This document shows positions 25,158-35,806 of a stretch of DNA of 64,000 nt, in pieces. Each line of letters starts with the position of its first letter. Position 1 is the stretch's first letter. Under the pieces are notes generated by a model that was not told where the DNA came from, searched no databases, and saw nothing but the letters and a program-made list of their open reading frames with translations. A program made the translations under genes and the position numbers. This DNA is from Citrobacter amalonaticus (lineage in GTDB: Bacteria; Pseudomonadota; Gammaproteobacteria; Enterobacterales; Enterobacteriaceae): the NCBI RefSeq assembly GCF_001559075.2, contig NZ_CP014015.2, forward strand, positions 4,712,001 to 4,776,000, given 5' to 3'.

Positions 25158-25853
25158 TCATTCTTTTCCGGGAAGTTTCTTCCAGGCCACGTTGTTACGT
25201 AAATAAACCGGTTCAGCGTGCTCGACCGCCACGGTTTTGCCGTCAGCCAACATCTGGCAGGCGATCGGCAGCATATCTTCCGCCGCGGGCAGCAGGACGT
25301 CACCGTCGCGCAGCGCCAGTCCGCTCTCTTTGCCAAGTTCAGGCCAGGCAGGCCAGCCCGTCCCGACGGTCACCCATTCGCCGGAAAGCTGTTGTAAGCG
25401 CTCGGTTACCTGCTCAGGTTTCAACACGGCCTCGGTTTCTTCACCGTGCCAGACGCCCTTTTCATCACGCTGATACTCGGCCCAGTAAACCTCGCCCATT
25501 CGCGCATCAATGGCCGCCAGGACACGAGTCGCGCCGGTTTTACGCCATGCGCCCTGTGCCATCGTCGCCAGCGTGGAGACGCCGATCATCGGCAGGCCGG
25601 CACCTAACGCCAGCCCCTGGGCAATGCCAATCCCGATGCGCACGCCGGTGAAACTGCCCGGCCCACGCCCGTAGGCCAGCGCATTGAGTTCAGTCAGAGA
25701 GGTGCCGTTAGCGGCAAGGATATCCTGCACCATCGGCAGGATGCGTTGAGTATGTTCTCGTGGGCAAAGCTCAAAATGAGCAGAGTGAGTACCGTCGTTC
25801 CACAGCGCCACAGAACAGGCTTCTGTGGCGGTATCGATAGCCAGAATTCGCAT
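25158..25853 (-). CDS. tsaB: tRNA t6A37 synthesis protein TsaB
   Basis: Non-catalytic partner of TsaD in the TsaB-TsaD-TsaE complex that places threonylcarbamoyl on A37 of ANN-decoding tRNAs. ASKHA-fold start [18 protein letters not shown] and [15 protein letters not shown] are diagnostic. 231 residues, as in E. coli. It follows yoaA by 57 bp on the same strand and precedes yeaY. Confidence 0.96.
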   Translation of the reverse strand: MRILAIDTATEACSVALWNDGTHSAHFELCPREHTQRILPMVQDILAANGTSLTELNALAYGRGPGSFTGVRIGIGIAQGLALGAGLPMIGVSTLATMAQGAWRKTGATRVLAAIDARMGEVYWAEYQRDEKGVWHGEETEAVLKPEQVTERLQQLSGEWVTVGTGWPAWPELGKESGLALRDGDVLLPAAEDMLPIACQMLADGKTVAVEHAEPVYLRNNVAWKKLPGKE

Positions 25854-25910
25854 GAGTCTTCGTGCTTAGATCAATAAAATGGCCCGCATCTTACCATACT
25901 CCGTAACAAA

Positions 25911-27821
25911 TTACTCGGAGGATGGTATTGCGAGGAATCGCACGGCACGGGCGATATCCCGGGTGCGCGGCGCCGGCGGCAGGCTGGCAAGAAACGTCGC
26001 GCCGTAAGGTCGCATCACCAGTCGGTTGTCACAAATCACCAACACGCCACGGTCATCGGCATCACGGATCAAACGGCCGACGCCCTGTTTCAGCGTAATC
26101 ACCGCGTCGGGCAGTTGCACCTCATCAAACGGATCGCCGCCACGTAAACGGCAGTCTTCCATTCGCGCCTTCAGCAACGGATCGTCCGGCGACGTAAACG
26201 GCAGTTTGTCGATGATCACCAACGACAGCGTATCGCCGCGCACGTCCACCCCTTCCCAGAAACTGCTGGTCGCCACCAGCAAGGCGTTGCCCGCGCTGAC
26301 GAACTGTTGCAGCAGTTGGCCTTTGCTGGTTTCCCCCTGCAACAGCACCGGAAGCGTCATGGTAGCGCGGAACTGCTCCGCCAGATCGCGCATCATCGCA
26401 TGCGAGGTACAGAGCATAAAGCAGCGCCCGTTGTTCGCTTCGATGATCGGTCTTAACATTGCCGCCAGCTGTCGCGCCGCGCCCGGCTGATTGGTTTGTG
26501 GCAGATTGCGCGGCACGCAGAGCAGGGCCTGGCGAGTGTAATCAAACGGACTCGGCAACAGCATTGATTCCGCCTCTTCAATCCCCAGACGCGCCGTAAA
26601 GTGATGCAGGTCGTCGTTTACCGACAGCGTTGCAGAGGTGAAAATCCAGCTTCCTGGCTTCTGCGCCATCACCTCTTTGAACTTATCCGCCACCGTCAAC
26701 GGGGTCAGCGCGAGGGTGAAATTGCGCGAGGTACATTCGTACCAGTAGCTATAACCGGGCTGGTTGATCTCTTTCAACCGTTTGAGACGTGCGCGATACA
26801 GCGTAGCGCGCTCAAACGCGGCATCAAGCAACGCCGAACGTCCGAGGGACAATTTCGCCACGTCGTAACACAACTCCAGCGTATCATCGAGCAGTAAAAA
26901 CGCGCGCTGCACCCGCTGGTCGGCCAGCAGTTCACGCAGGTTGCCGCGATATCCCGGCTCACCCAGTTGCAAGCGGAAATCCTGCGCGCTTTGCGCCAGA
27001 CGGTCGGCGCATTTCTGTAACTGCTGGGTGTCTTTCAGCTCGGTACGATAGGCAATGGTGATGTCCTTCGCCAGATCCATCAACTGACGACTAGAGAGCG
27101 ACTGACCAAAATACTGGCTGGCGATGTCCGGTAGCTGATGGGCTTCATCGAAAATCATCACCTCCGCCTCCGGAATCAACTCACCGAAACCACTCTCTTT
27201 GACCACCATATCGGCCAGAAACAGGTGATGGTTCACCACCACCACGTCCGCGTCCATCGCCTTTTTACGCGCTTTCACCACAAAGCAGTCTTTATACAGC
27301 GGGCAGTCGCTGCCAAGGCAGTTGTCGTTGGTGCTGGTGACCAGCGGCCAGGCCTGAGAATCCTCGGCTACGCTGACACAGGTACTGATGTCGCCATCTT
27401 CGGTCTGATTCGACCACGAGCGCAGCAGGATCACATCGCTTAAGGTCTGAACGGGCAGATCGCCGCCCGCCAGCGCCTGTTGTTCGAGGCGCTCCAGGCA
27501 TAAATAGTTTGAACGTCCTTTCAACAGGGCCAGCCTTCCGGTGTACTTCAGCGCGTTGGCGACCGTCGGGAGATCGCGGCTGTAGAGCTGATCCTGCAAT
27601 GCCTTCGAACCGGTCGAGATAATCACTTTCTTTTTTGCGCGCAGCGCCGGTGCCAGATAGGCGTAGGTTTTCCCCGTCCCCGTTCCGGCTTCTACCACCA
27701 GAGGCTGTGATTTTTGGATGGACTGAGCAACGGCCATCGCCATCTGCCGCTGTGGCTCTCGCGGTTTGAAACCCGGTATCGCTTTAGCCAGTTGACCTTC
27801 TGGTGCAAAATCGTCCGTCAC
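25911..27821 (-). CDS. yoaA: DinG/XPD-family DNA helicase YoaA
   Basis: Fe-S helicase of 636 residues. Walker A VEAGTGTGKT is at about residues 39-48; four cysteines for the 4Fe-4S cluster span CVSVAE...CLGSDCPLYKDC; the DEAH box is IFDEAHQL and motif VI QGVGRLIRD. In E. coli YoaA binds HolC (chi of the clamp loader) and helps cells repair or tolerate damage such as AZT-terminated ends. Head of the yoaA-tsaB-yeaY run and divergent from yoaB. Confidence 0.95.
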   Translation of the reverse strand: MTDDFAPEGQLAKAIPGFKPREPQRQMAMAVAQSIQKSQPLVVEAGTGTGKTYAYLAPALRAKKKVIISTGSKALQDQLYSRDLPTVANALKYTGRLALLKGRSNYLCLERLEQQALAGGDLPVQTLSDVILLRSWSNQTEDGDISTCVSVAEDSQAWPLVTSTNDNCLGSDCPLYKDCFVVKARKKAMDADVVVVNHHLFLADMVVKESGFGELIPEAEVMIFDEAHQLPDIASQYFGQSLSSRQLMDLAKDITIAYRTELKDTQQLQKCADRLAQSAQDFRLQLGEPGYRGNLRELLADQRVQRAFLLLDDTLELCYDVAKLSLGRSALLDAAFERATLYRARLKRLKEINQPGYSYWYECTSRNFTLALTPLTVADKFKEVMAQKPGSWIFTSATLSVNDDLHHFTARLGIEEAESMLLPSPFDYTRQALLCVPRNLPQTNQPGAARQLAAMLRPIIEANNGRCFMLCTSHAMMRDLAEQFRATMTLPVLLQGETSKGQLLQQFVSAGNALLVATSSFWEGVDVRGDTLSLVIIDKLPFTSPDDPLLKARMEDCRLRGGDPFDEVQLPDAVITLKQGVGRLIRDADDRGVLVICDNRLVMRPYGATFLASLPPAPRTRDIARAVRFLAIPSSE

Positions 27822-27950
27822 ACTACCCCCTGTTGATTTGAACAGGGATTATGTCAGGCCGCAGCGGCTTACGCCAGTTGAAGAGGTGACGCCGCCCTGA
27901 CAATATGGCAGTCTTGCCATTTTATGCAGAACGTAAAAGAGGAAGGCTTT

Positions 27951-28295
27951 ATGACTATCATCCGTATCGATGCCGAAGATCGTTGGTCTGACGTGGTGAT
28001 CCACAACAATACGCTCTACTACACTGGCGTACCGGCAAACCTTGATGCCGATGCCTTCGAGCAGACCGCCAACACACTGGCACAGATTGACGCCGCGCTG
28101 GAACAGCAAGGCAGCAACAAGTCACGCATTCTTGATGCCACCATTTTCCTTGCCGATAAGCATGATTTCGCGGCGATGAACAAAGCCTGGGACGCCTGGG
28201 TTGTGGCCGGTCACGCGCCGGTACGCTGCACGGTTCAGGCTGGGTTAATGAACCCGAAATACAAAGTTGAGATTAAAATCGTCGCCGCGGTGTAA
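27951..28295 (+). CDS. yoaB: RidA-family protein YoaB
   Basis: A 114-residue RidA-like protein, distinct from the RidA-family gene at 11710. It keeps the C-terminal HAPVRCTVQAGLMNPKYKVEI segment with the conserved Arg and Glu that define the deaminase-active type. The chosen ATG follows GAGGAAGG; a nine-residue in-frame extension is not conserved. Substrate not established. Confidence 0.93.
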   Translation: MTIIRIDAEDRWSDVVIHNNTLYYTGVPANLDADAFEQTANTLAQIDAALEQQGSNKSRILDATIFLADKHDFAAMNKAWDAWVVAGHAPVRCTVQAGLMNPKYKVEIKIVAAV

Positions 28296-28301
28296 GCCGG
28301 G

Positions 28302-28481
28302 CTACTCGTCTTCGTCTTCAAAACGCGCCACAATCCGCTCGCCGGTATGGGTGGCGCGCAGCTCTTCAGCTACCAGCGTAATCGCCTGACCGCTGCTCAT
28401 TCCCTGCGACATCAGTTCCTGAATACGCTCAACCGCTTTTTGTTGCTGCTCGTGACTGAGTGAAGGTAAACCTGCAAACAT
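28302..28481 (-). CDS. yoaH: UPF0181 protein YoaH
   Basis: Translation of the minus strand gives 59 residues, [20 protein letters not shown]..., ending RFEDEDE, matching E. coli YoaH. Small acidic-tailed protein of unknown role. It converges on yoaB with 6 bp between the stop codons and is divergent from pabB. Confidence 0.93.
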
Positions 28482-28554
28482 CGTTAACTCCTGCTAAATT
28501 GTCTGCGCTAATTATTTCATGCAACCTGGAACATAGCCAGTACAGTCAGGATCA

Positions 28555-29916
28555 ATGAAGACGTTATCTCCCGCTATTATCACGCTCCCCTGGCGTCAGG
28601 ACGCCGCCGAACAGTATTTCGCGCCAATAAGCCATCTGCCGTGGGCAATGCTGCTGCATTCCGGTCACGCGGATCACCCGCATAGCCGCTTTGACATCGT
28701 GGTCGCCGATCCGCTTTGCACCGTGAAAACGCACGGCGAAACCACGCAGATTTGCGATGCGCAGGGCTGTCGTCTTACGCATGACGATCCGCTGGCCGTG
28801 CTACAAAGCGCGCTGACCGCGCTGAATCTCCAGCCGCCTGTGAACGCCGATTTACCGTTTCAGGGTGGCGCATTGGGGTTATTTGGCTACGATCTGGGAC
28901 GCCGCTTCGAATCCTTGCCCAGCCATGCCCGGCAGGATATCGCGCTGGCGGACATGGCGATAGGCCTCTACGACTGGGCGCTGATTGTCGACCACCAGCG
29001 CCAGACCGTAAGCCTGCTCAGCCACACGGATGCAAGGGCCAGGCTCGCCTGGCTGGAAAGCCAGCAGCCCCCTGCGCGTGTGCCGTTCAGGTTAACCGCT
29101 GGCTGGCGCTCGAATATGACGCGTGAGCAATATGGCGAGAAATTCCGTCAGGTGCAGGCGTATCTGCACAGCGGCGACTGCTATCAGGTCAATCTGGCCC
29201 AGCGTTTTCAGGCGTCTTATCAGGGCGATGAGTGGCTGGCCTTCGAGCGGCTCAATCAGGCGAACCGCGCCCCGTTCAGCGCGTTTTTACACCTGGATGA
29301 CGGTGTCATTCTGAGCCTGTCGCCAGAACGGTTTATTCTTCTGGCTGACGGCGACATTCAGACCCGTCCCATTAAAGGCACCTTGCCGCGATTGCCGCAA
29401 GAAGAGGCAGACCGGGAGCAGGCGCAGAAACTGGCGAACTCTGCGAAGGATCGGGCGGAAAATTTAATGATTGTCGATCTGATGCGCAACGACATTGGTC
29501 GCGTGGCGGTACCGGGCTCGGTGAAAGTGCCGGAACTGTTCGTGGTCGAGCCCTTCCCGGCGGTGCATCATCTGGTCAGCACCGTGACCGCGCGGTTACC
29601 TCCCACACGGCATGCCAGCGACCTGCTCCGCGCCGCGTTTCCTGGCGGCTCAATTACCGGGGCACCGAAAGTGCGCGCGATGGAAATTATTGATGAACTG
29701 GAGCCTCATCGCCGTAACGCCTGGTGCGGCAGCATCGGTTACCTGAGCGTCTGCGGCAATATGGATACCAGCATTACTATCCGCACCCTGACCGCCGTGG
29801 ACGGTCAACTGTACTGTTCCGCTGGCGGCGGTATTGTCGCCGATAGCGAGGAACTGGCGGAATATCAGGAAACCTTTGATAAAGTGAATCGTATCCTGCA
29901 ACAACTGGAGAACTGA
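28555..29916 (+). CDS. pabB: Aminodeoxychorismate synthase component 1 PabB
   Basis: With the glutaminase PabA it turns chorismate and ammonia into 4-amino-4-deoxychorismate for folate. 453 residues. The chorismate-binding core has the nucleophilic lysine in RPIKGTLPR, the acidic metal ligands in MIVDLMRNDIGR, and AFPGGSITGAPKVRAMEIID. nudL begins 3 bp after its stop codon, so the two are coupled, as in E. coli. Confidence 0.96.
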   Translation: MKTLSPAIITLPWRQDAAEQYFAPISHLPWAMLLHSGHADHPHSRFDIVVADPLCTVKTHGETTQICDAQGCRLTHDDPLAVLQSALTALNLQPPVNADLPFQGGALGLFGYDLGRRFESLPSHARQDIALADMAIGLYDWALIVDHQRQTVSLLSHTDARARLAWLESQQPPARVPFRLTAGWRSNMTREQYGEKFRQVQAYLHSGDCYQVNLAQRFQASYQGDEWLAFERLNQANRAPFSAFLHLDDGVILSLSPERFILLADGDIQTRPIKGTLPRLPQEEADREQAQKLANSAKDRAENLMIVDLMRNDIGRVAVPGSVKVPELFVVEPFPAVHHLVSTVTARLPPTRHASDLLRAAFPGGSITGAPKVRAMEIIDELEPHRRNAWCGSIGYLSVCGNMDTSITIRTLTAVDGQLYCSAGGGIVADSEELAEYQETFDKVNRILQQLEN

Positions 29917-29919
29917 GAC

Positions 29920-30498
29920 GTGGAGAACAAGAGCCTGACGCTGGATGATTTTTTATCGCGCTTCCAACTTTTGCGCCCGCAGATTAATCGCGAGTCCCTG
30001 AACCTGCGCCAGGCCGCCGTGCTCATTCCCGTGGTTCGCCGCCCCCAGCCAGGGCTACTGTTGACCCAGCGTTCAGTGCATTTACGCAAACACGCCGGGC
30101 AGGTGGCCTTCCCCGGCGGCGCGGTTGACAGCACCGACGCCTCGCTGATCGCCGCCGCGCTGCGTGAAGCCGAAGAAGAAGTGGCGATCCCGCCAGAAGC
30201 CGTTGACGTGATCGGCGTTCTGCCGCCGGTTGACAGCGTGACCGGCTTCCAGGTCACGCCGGTGGTTGGCATTATTCCACCCAATCTGCCTTACCGCGCC
30301 AGCGAAGACGAGGTTTACGCTGTCTTTGAAATGCCGCTGGCGCAGGCATTGCAGTTAGGCCGTTATCACCCGCTGGATGTCTGGCGTCGCGGTGATTCGC
30401 ATCGCGTATGGCTTTCCTGGTATGAGCATTATTTCGTCTGGGGCATGACCGCCGGAATTATTCGTGAACTGGCGCTACAAATTGGAGTGAAGCCCTGA
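29920..30498 (+). CDS. nudL: Nudix hydrolase NudL (putative CoA diphosphatase)
   Basis: Nudix protein of 192 residues; [23 protein letters not shown] is the (split) Nudix box with the metal-binding REAEEE. The family signature [21 protein letters not shown] marks the CoA-pyrophosphatase subgroup. GTG start, three bases after pabB. Confidence 0.94.
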   Translation: MENKSLTLDDFLSRFQLLRPQINRESLNLRQAAVLIPVVRRPQPGLLLTQRSVHLRKHAGQVAFPGGAVDSTDASLIAAALREAEEEVAIPPEAVDVIGVLPPVDSVTGFQVTPVVGIIPPNLPYRASEDEVYAVFEMPLAQALQLGRYHPLDVWRRGDSHRVWLSWYEHYFVWGMTAGIIRELALQIGVKP

Positions 30499-30683
30499 CT
30501 ATACTTATCTTTACGCGCAGAACACACAACCTGAAACTCCCGTCACAACATTAGTAAAAACGCGGTTACTCATTAGTTTAATTCATGTGAATAGTTAAGC
30601 CGATCCCCGCGTTCCCTCTTACACTATGCGCAGTTATTACATCGTTTCTGGAAGTTTCCAGTCACCCTGTCAGGAGTATTATC

Positions 30684-32048
30684 GTGATTAGTCTATTCGA
30701 CATGTTTAAGGTGGGGATTGGTCCCTCATCTTCCCATACTGTAGGGCCTATGAAGGCGGGTAAACAGTTCGTCGATGACCTGGTCGAAAAAGGATTACTG
30801 GATAGCGTTACGCGTGTTGCCGTCGACGTGTATGGTTCACTGTCGCTCACGGGTAAAGGTCACCACACCGATATCGCCATTATTATGGGTCTGGCAGGCA
30901 ATGAGCCAGCCACCGTGGATATTGATAGTATCCCAGGCTTCATCCGCGACGTAGAGACGCGCGGTCGCCTGCTGCTGGCACACGGTCAGCACGAAGTGGA
31001 TTTCCCCCAAAACGACGGCATGCGTTTTCATAACGGCAACCTGCCGCTGCACGAAAACGGCATGCAGATCCATGCGTATAACGGCGATGCCGTCGTTTAC
31101 AGCAAAACCTACTACTCCATCGGCGGCGGTTTTATCGTCGATGAAGAGCACTTCGGTCAGGATGCGGCAAATGAGGTGAGCGTTCCTTATCCGTTCAAAT
31201 CCGCAACCGAGCTGCTGGAATACTGCAACAGCACCGGCCTGTCCCTTTCCGGACTGGCGATGCAGAACGAACTGGCCTTGCACGACAAAAAAGAGATTGA
31301 AGAGTACTTCGGTCACGTCTGGCAGACCATGCAGGCCTGCATCGATCGCGGTATGAATACCGAAGGCGTGTTGCCGGGCCCACTGCGCGTTCCGCGTCGC
31401 GCCTCTGCGCTGCGTCGGATGCTGGTTTCCAGCGATAAGCTCTCTAACGACCCGATGAATGTGATCGACTGGGTGAACATGTTCGCCCTCGCGGTCAACG
31501 AAGAGAACGCGGCAGGCGGTCGGGTGGTCACCGCGCCAACCAACGGCGCGTGCGGTATCGTGCCAGCCGTTCTGGCCTACTACGATCACTTTATTGAGTC
31601 CGTCAGCCCGGATATTTATACCCGCTACTTCCTGGCGGCAGGTGCCATCGGCGCGTTGTATAAGATGAATGCCTCGATTTCGGGAGCGGAAGTCGGCTGT
31701 CAGGGCGAAGTGGGTGTGGCCTGTTCAATGGCGGCGGCCGGTCTTGCGGAACTGCTGGGCGCGAGCCCAGAACAGGTGTGCGTCGCCGCTGAAATTGGCA
31801 TGGAGCATAACCTGGGACTGACCTGCGACCCGGTTGCTGGTCAGGTGCAGGTACCATGCATTGAACGTAATGCGATTGCCTCTGTGAAAGCGATCAACGC
31901 CGCACGGATGGCGATGCGTCGTACCAGCGCGCCGCGCGTCTCACTGGATAAAGTCATCGAAACGATGTACGAAACCGGTAAGGATATGAACGCCAAATAC
32001 CGCGAAACCTCACGCGGCGGACTGGCGATCAAAGTTCAGTGTGACTAA
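30684..32048 (+). CDS. sdaA: L-serine dehydratase 1 SdaA
   Basis: Iron-sulfur L-serine deaminase yielding pyruvate and ammonia; 454 residues. MISLFDMFKVGIGPSSSHT starts the beta domain with the SSSHT substrate motif. Conserved cysteines for the oxygen-sensitive 4Fe-4S cluster occur in the alpha domain (NGACGIVPA, GAEVGCQGEVGVACS, TCDPVAGQVQVPCIERN). A terminator follows 33 bp downstream. Confidence 0.97.
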   Translation: MISLFDMFKVGIGPSSSHTVGPMKAGKQFVDDLVEKGLLDSVTRVAVDVYGSLSLTGKGHHTDIAIIMGLAGNEPATVDIDSIPGFIRDVETRGRLLLAHGQHEVDFPQNDGMRFHNGNLPLHENGMQIHAYNGDAVVYSKTYYSIGGGFIVDEEHFGQDAANEVSVPYPFKSATELLEYCNSTGLSLSGLAMQNELALHDKKEIEEYFGHVWQTMQACIDRGMNTEGVLPGPLRVPRRASALRRMLVSSDKLSNDPMNVIDWVNMFALAVNEENAAGGRVVTAPTNGACGIVPAVLAYYDHFIESVSPDIYTRYFLAAGAIGALYKMNASISGAEVGCQGEVGVACSMAAAGLAELLGASPEQVCVAAEIGMEHNLGLTCDPVAGQVQVPCIERNAIASVKAINAARMAMRRTSAPRVSLDKVIETMYETGKDMNAKYRETSRGGLAIKVQCD

Positions 32049-32080
32049 ACACCTCAACAAGCAACACTAATACTTTTTCC

Positions 32081-32109
32081 TCGCCCATCTGCAACGGATG
32101 GGCGAAATT
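32081..32109 (+). terminator. Terminator of sdaA
   Basis: Arms tcgcccatc/gatgggcga with a short loop, followed by aatttt. Confidence 0.8.
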
Positions 32110-32199
32110 TTGCCCCCTTTCTCGTCTGCTCGCCGTTTCCCCACTACACTTGCTCTGTTACGGTTGGCTTTTGTGGCTGACGGTTATCAGGCGGCCCGC

Positions 32200-33798
32200 A
32201 TGCAGACAGCACAACGGATCATAAAAAAATATCGTCGCAAACGTTTTATCCTGTGCGTACTTTGTGCGCTCATTACGCTCATCCTGACCCTGAGCGTCCG
32301 ATTTATTTCACAGCGGAATTTAAATCACCACCACACCGTTACCTTTGCCTCCAGGGCGGTCGCCACGCTCGATGAAGTGCTGCGTCCGTTACAGAATGGC
32401 CGCGATATCCTGTTACCACTGATTGGCCTTCCCTGCTCTGTTACGCATCTCCCGCTGCGCAAACAGGCTGCCAGACTGCAAACGGTACGCGCAATTGCTC
32501 TGGTCCAGCGCGGCGTACTCTACTGTTCCAGCGTCTTTGGCTATCGCAATATCCCGATTCATCAGCTTCAACCCGACCTCCCCACCGCACATGCGCAACT
32601 GCTGTTGTCCACCGATCCGCTGCTCATTAAAGGCAGCCCGATTCTCATCCAGTGGTACCCGTCCTCGCCTGACGGCCAGGACGGCGTGATGGAAATCGTT
32701 AACATCGACCTGCTTGCCACGCTGCTCCTGGAGCCGCGTAAGCCGCTAATAACCGGAGCCAGTCTGACTGTTGGCAACCGACATTTGATTTACGGGAACG
32801 GCGTGGTGCAGAACCTGCCCGCGCTCAACGATGAGCAACGCTATCAACTCGCCTCACAGCATTATCCTTTTACCATTAGCGTGACCGGGCCTGCGGCAGA
32901 GGCGCTGGCGCTCAAAGCCCTGCCCGCGCAGCTGCCGCTGGCATTGCTGCTCAGTCTGCTGGTGGGCTACCTGGCGTGGCTGGCCACCGCCAACCGAATG
33001 AGTTTTTCCTGGGAGATTAACCTCGCACTGGCACAGCGCGAATTTGAGCTTTTTTGCCAGCCGCTGCTGAACGCGCGGACCGGACAGTGCATGGGGGTGG
33101 AGATCCTGCTGCGCTGGAATAATCCTCGCCAGGGGTGGATTTCACCGGACGTATTTATCCCGATTGCTGAAGAGCATCACCAGATCGCGCCGCTGACGCG
33201 TTATGTGTTAGCAGAAACCATTCGGCAACGTCATTTTTTCCCCATGAGCAGCCAGTTTCATATTGGCATTAATGTCGCCGCCAGCCATTTTCAGCAGGGT
33301 GAATTGCTGAAAGATCTCGATCAGTACTGGTTCAGTCAGCAGCCCATTCAACAACTGGTGATTGAACTTACCGAGCGGGATGCGCTGCAGGATGTTGATT
33401 ATCGAATCGTTCACGAGTTGCAACGGCAAAACATCAAGCTGGCGATCGATGATTTTGGAACCGGCAACAGTTCGCTGTCATGGCTGGAAAAGTTGCGCCC
33501 TGACATTCTGAAAATTGATAAGTCCTTTACCAATGCGATTGGTACTGATGCGGTCAATTCAACGGTGACCGACATCATCATCGCCCTTGGGCAGCGTCTG
33601 CATATCGAACTGGTCGCGGAAGGGGTTGAAACGCAGGAGCAGGCGCAGCATCTGCGCCGCCACGGTGTGGATTTACTGCAGGGATTTTTATTTGCAAAGC
33701 CGATGCCGCTGCGCGATTTTCCGCAGTGGCTGGCGGGCAGTCACCCGCCGCCACCCAGGCATAACGGACGCATCGCGCCCGTGATACCCCTGCGTTAG
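32200..33798 (+). CDS. pdeD: Cyclic-di-GMP phosphodiesterase PdeD (YoaD)
   Basis: Inner-membrane EAL-domain protein of 532 residues. An N-terminal membrane segment (about 17-37), a periplasmic CSS-motif sensor domain (CSV in GLPCSVTHLP and CSS in LYCSSVFGYR), and a second membrane segment (about 240-262) precede the EAL domain, with VEILLRWNN, NELTERDA-type metal residues, IDDFGTGNSS and VAEGVET. CSS-motif phosphodiesterases are redox-controlled through DsbA/DsbB-formed disulfides. The start MQTAQRIIKKYRR gives the E. coli length. Confidence 0.95.
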   Translation: MQTAQRIIKKYRRKRFILCVLCALITLILTLSVRFISQRNLNHHHTVTFASRAVATLDEVLRPLQNGRDILLPLIGLPCSVTHLPLRKQAARLQTVRAIALVQRGVLYCSSVFGYRNIPIHQLQPDLPTAHAQLLLSTDPLLIKGSPILIQWYPSSPDGQDGVMEIVNIDLLATLLLEPRKPLITGASLTVGNRHLIYGNGVVQNLPALNDEQRYQLASQHYPFTISVTGPAAEALALKALPAQLPLALLLSLLVGYLAWLATANRMSFSWEINLALAQREFELFCQPLLNARTGQCMGVEILLRWNNPRQGWISPDVFIPIAEEHHQIAPLTRYVLAETIRQRHFFPMSSQFHIGINVAASHFQQGELLKDLDQYWFSQQPIQQLVIELTERDALQDVDYRIVHELQRQNIKLAIDDFGTGNSSLSWLEKLRPDILKIDKSFTNAIGTDAVNSTVTDIIIALGQRLHIELVAEGVETQEQAQHLRRHGVDLLQGFLFAKPMPLRDFPQWLAGSHPPPPRHNGRIAPVIPLR

Positions 33799-33804
33799 AG
33801 AAGA

Positions 33805-35364
33805 TTACTCCTCTTCTTCTTGCGCAGGTTGTTCTTTAACAATTCGCACCAGATCCACGCGGTAGTCATTAGCGTCGACAATGGTAATGCTCAGCGGAGG
33901 AACCTCGATCACATCGCCCATACGGGGAATGTGACCATTAGCCGCAATCACCAGTCCCGCGACCGTGGCGATGTCTTCGTCTTCATCAACCAGGTTATCC
34001 ACCGCCAGCGCCTGTTGCAGGGCATGCAGATCGGTGCCGCCTTTGACTAACCAGCCTTCGCCGTCAACGGTAATTTCCGGCGTTTCATCAGCATCCGGGA
34101 ACTCACCGGCAATGGCTTCAAGGACATCCAGCGGCGTAACCAGCCCCTGCACCACGCCAAACTCGTTGGTGACGATAACAAAACTACCGCGTGCACGACG
34201 CAGGACACCCAACAGGTTGATAGGATCCAGCGTTTCCGGTACCACAATGGCCGGTGAAGCTGACGCGATAGCCGCGACGTCGACGCCCTCTTCCAGCGCC
34301 ACCAGCAGCTCTTTCGCCCGTACGATACCGATGATCTCATCCAGTTCGCCACGACACACCGGGAACAGGCTGTGCGGCGAGGAGAGCAACTGCTCGCGGA
34401 TCTCATCAACGCTCAGATTGGCGTCCACCCAACTGATTTCACCACGCGGAGTCATGATCCCGCGCAGCGAGCGCTGTGCCAGCGTCAGCACGCCGTTAAT
34501 CATATAGCGTTCTTCTTCCGCAAATGCCCCTTCCGGGATCGGAACGGCAGCCTGGCTGTCGGATTCATGCGCCACCGCCGCCTGACGTTTTCCGCCCATC
34601 AGACGCAGGATCGCGTCAGCCGTACGCGCACGCAGCGGCAGCGTTGACTGATGGCGAATAAAGTTGCGACGCGCAATCTGGTTAAACACTTCGATAATGA
34701 TCGAGAAGCCAATCGCGGCGTACAGGTAGCCTTTCGGAATATGGAAACCAAAACCTTCGGCGACCAGACTCAGACCAATCATCAGCAGGAAGCTCAGACA
34801 GAGCACCACCACCGTCGGATGTTGGTTGACGAAACGCGTCAGCGGCTTGGACGCCAGCAGCATCACCGCCATCGCGATCACGACCGCCGCCATCATTACA
34901 GGCAGATGGTTCACCATACCGACAGCCGTAATCACCGCATCCAGCGAGAATACCGCATCCAGGATAACGATCTGCGTCACGACCACCCAGAAGCTGGCAT
35001 ACCCTTTACCATGCCCGGAGTCGTGTTCACGGTTTTCCAGCCGTTCATGAAGTTCCGTCGTGGCTTTAAACAACAGGAAGATACCCCCGAGCAGCATGAT
35101 CAGATCACGACCGGAGAAGGTGAAATCCATGACGGTGAACAGCGGTTGGGTCAGGGTGACCATCCACGAAATAATAGACAGCAAGGCCAGACGCATCACG
35201 AGCGCCAGGGATAAACCAATCAGACGTGCTTTGTCACGCTGCTTCGGCGGCAGCTTATCCGCAAGAATCGCAATAAAAACCAGGTTATCGATGCCCAGGA
35301 CAATTTCCAGGACGACAAGCGTGAGCAAACCCGCCCAAATCGAGGGGTCCATTAAGAATTCCAT
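33805..35364 (-). CDS. yoaE: TerC-like membrane protein with CBS and CorC domains, YoaE
   Basis: Inner-membrane protein of 519 residues: seven-helix TerC domain (about 1-240; [16 protein letters not shown] and [16 protein letters not shown] carry the conserved acidic residues), two CBS domains (about 300-420) and a C-terminal CorC_HlyC domain. TerC relatives are linked to metal-ion, notably manganese, export. It converges on pdeD with six bases between the coding ends and is divergent from manXYZ. Confidence 0.94.
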   Translation of the reverse strand: MEFLMDPSIWAGLLTLVVLEIVLGIDNLVFIAILADKLPPKQRDKARLIGLSLALVMRLALLSIISWMVTLTQPLFTVMDFTFSGRDLIMLLGGIFLLFKATTELHERLENREHDSGHGKGYASFWVVVTQIVILDAVFSLDAVITAVGMVNHLPVMMAAVVIAMAVMLLASKPLTRFVNQHPTVVVLCLSFLLMIGLSLVAEGFGFHIPKGYLYAAIGFSIIIEVFNQIARRNFIRHQSTLPLRARTADAILRLMGGKRQAAVAHESDSQAAVPIPEGAFAEEERYMINGVLTLAQRSLRGIMTPRGEISWVDANLSVDEIREQLLSSPHSLFPVCRGELDEIIGIVRAKELLVALEEGVDVAAIASASPAIVVPETLDPINLLGVLRRARGSFVIVTNEFGVVQGLVTPLDVLEAIAGEFPDADETPEITVDGEGWLVKGGTDLHALQQALAVDNLVDEDEDIATVAGLVIAANGHIPRMGDVIEVPPLSITIVDANDYRVDLVRIVKEQPAQEEEE

Positions 35365-35806
35365 GACAAGCTCCTGCTTAAGGAATGGTTAACAGGCGAT
35401 AAAACACAGTGCAGACAAAACGTGTGGCAAGACATGCCAGACTGGCAGGCGCGATGCGGCCTGAAGGTGAAATGACGTCGGTGACGATCCATACAGCGGG
35501 CTAGTGCCCTATACTCCTGGTTAGTTAAACAGAACGTAAACATAACAGAGGCAACGTGTTTTTGGCAAAGATTTACCTTCCTTTGCAAAGAGTTGTAACA
35601 GAGATATTTTACTCTACGAAATTTCTCATTGGCGAAAACTAAATTACGGATCTTCATCACATAAAATATTTTTTTCGGTATCTAAAATAATTCGCGGACA
35701 TCATATGTTTTTCATTGTAACCCTTATCTGAATCGATTCTGTTGCGGACGGCGATTCAAATACATCTCTCACGTTGATGTGTTAACGATAATAAAGGAGG
35801 TAGCAA
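35365..35806. other. Divergent yoaE/manX control region (442 bp)
   Basis: No gene is seen. The right half is A+T-rich and holds a candidate Mlc site and the manX ribosome site AAAGGAGG. I found no convincing CRP palindrome by eye. Confidence 0.5.
35667..35697 (+). promoter_or_regulatory. Candidate Mlc operator of manXYZ
   Basis: The stretch tattttttTCGGtatctAAAATAAttcgcgg resembles the long A/T-rich Mlc (DgsA) consensus with its TTTTTTTCGnnAWAAWW core. In E. coli manXYZ is repressed by Mlc and activated by cAMP-CRP. The motif is loose. Confidence 0.4.

Noticed and set aside
30837..31589. 250-codon minus-strand frame opposite sdaA
   Set aside because: Shadow of the strongly biased sdaA codon use; no homology or ribosome site.
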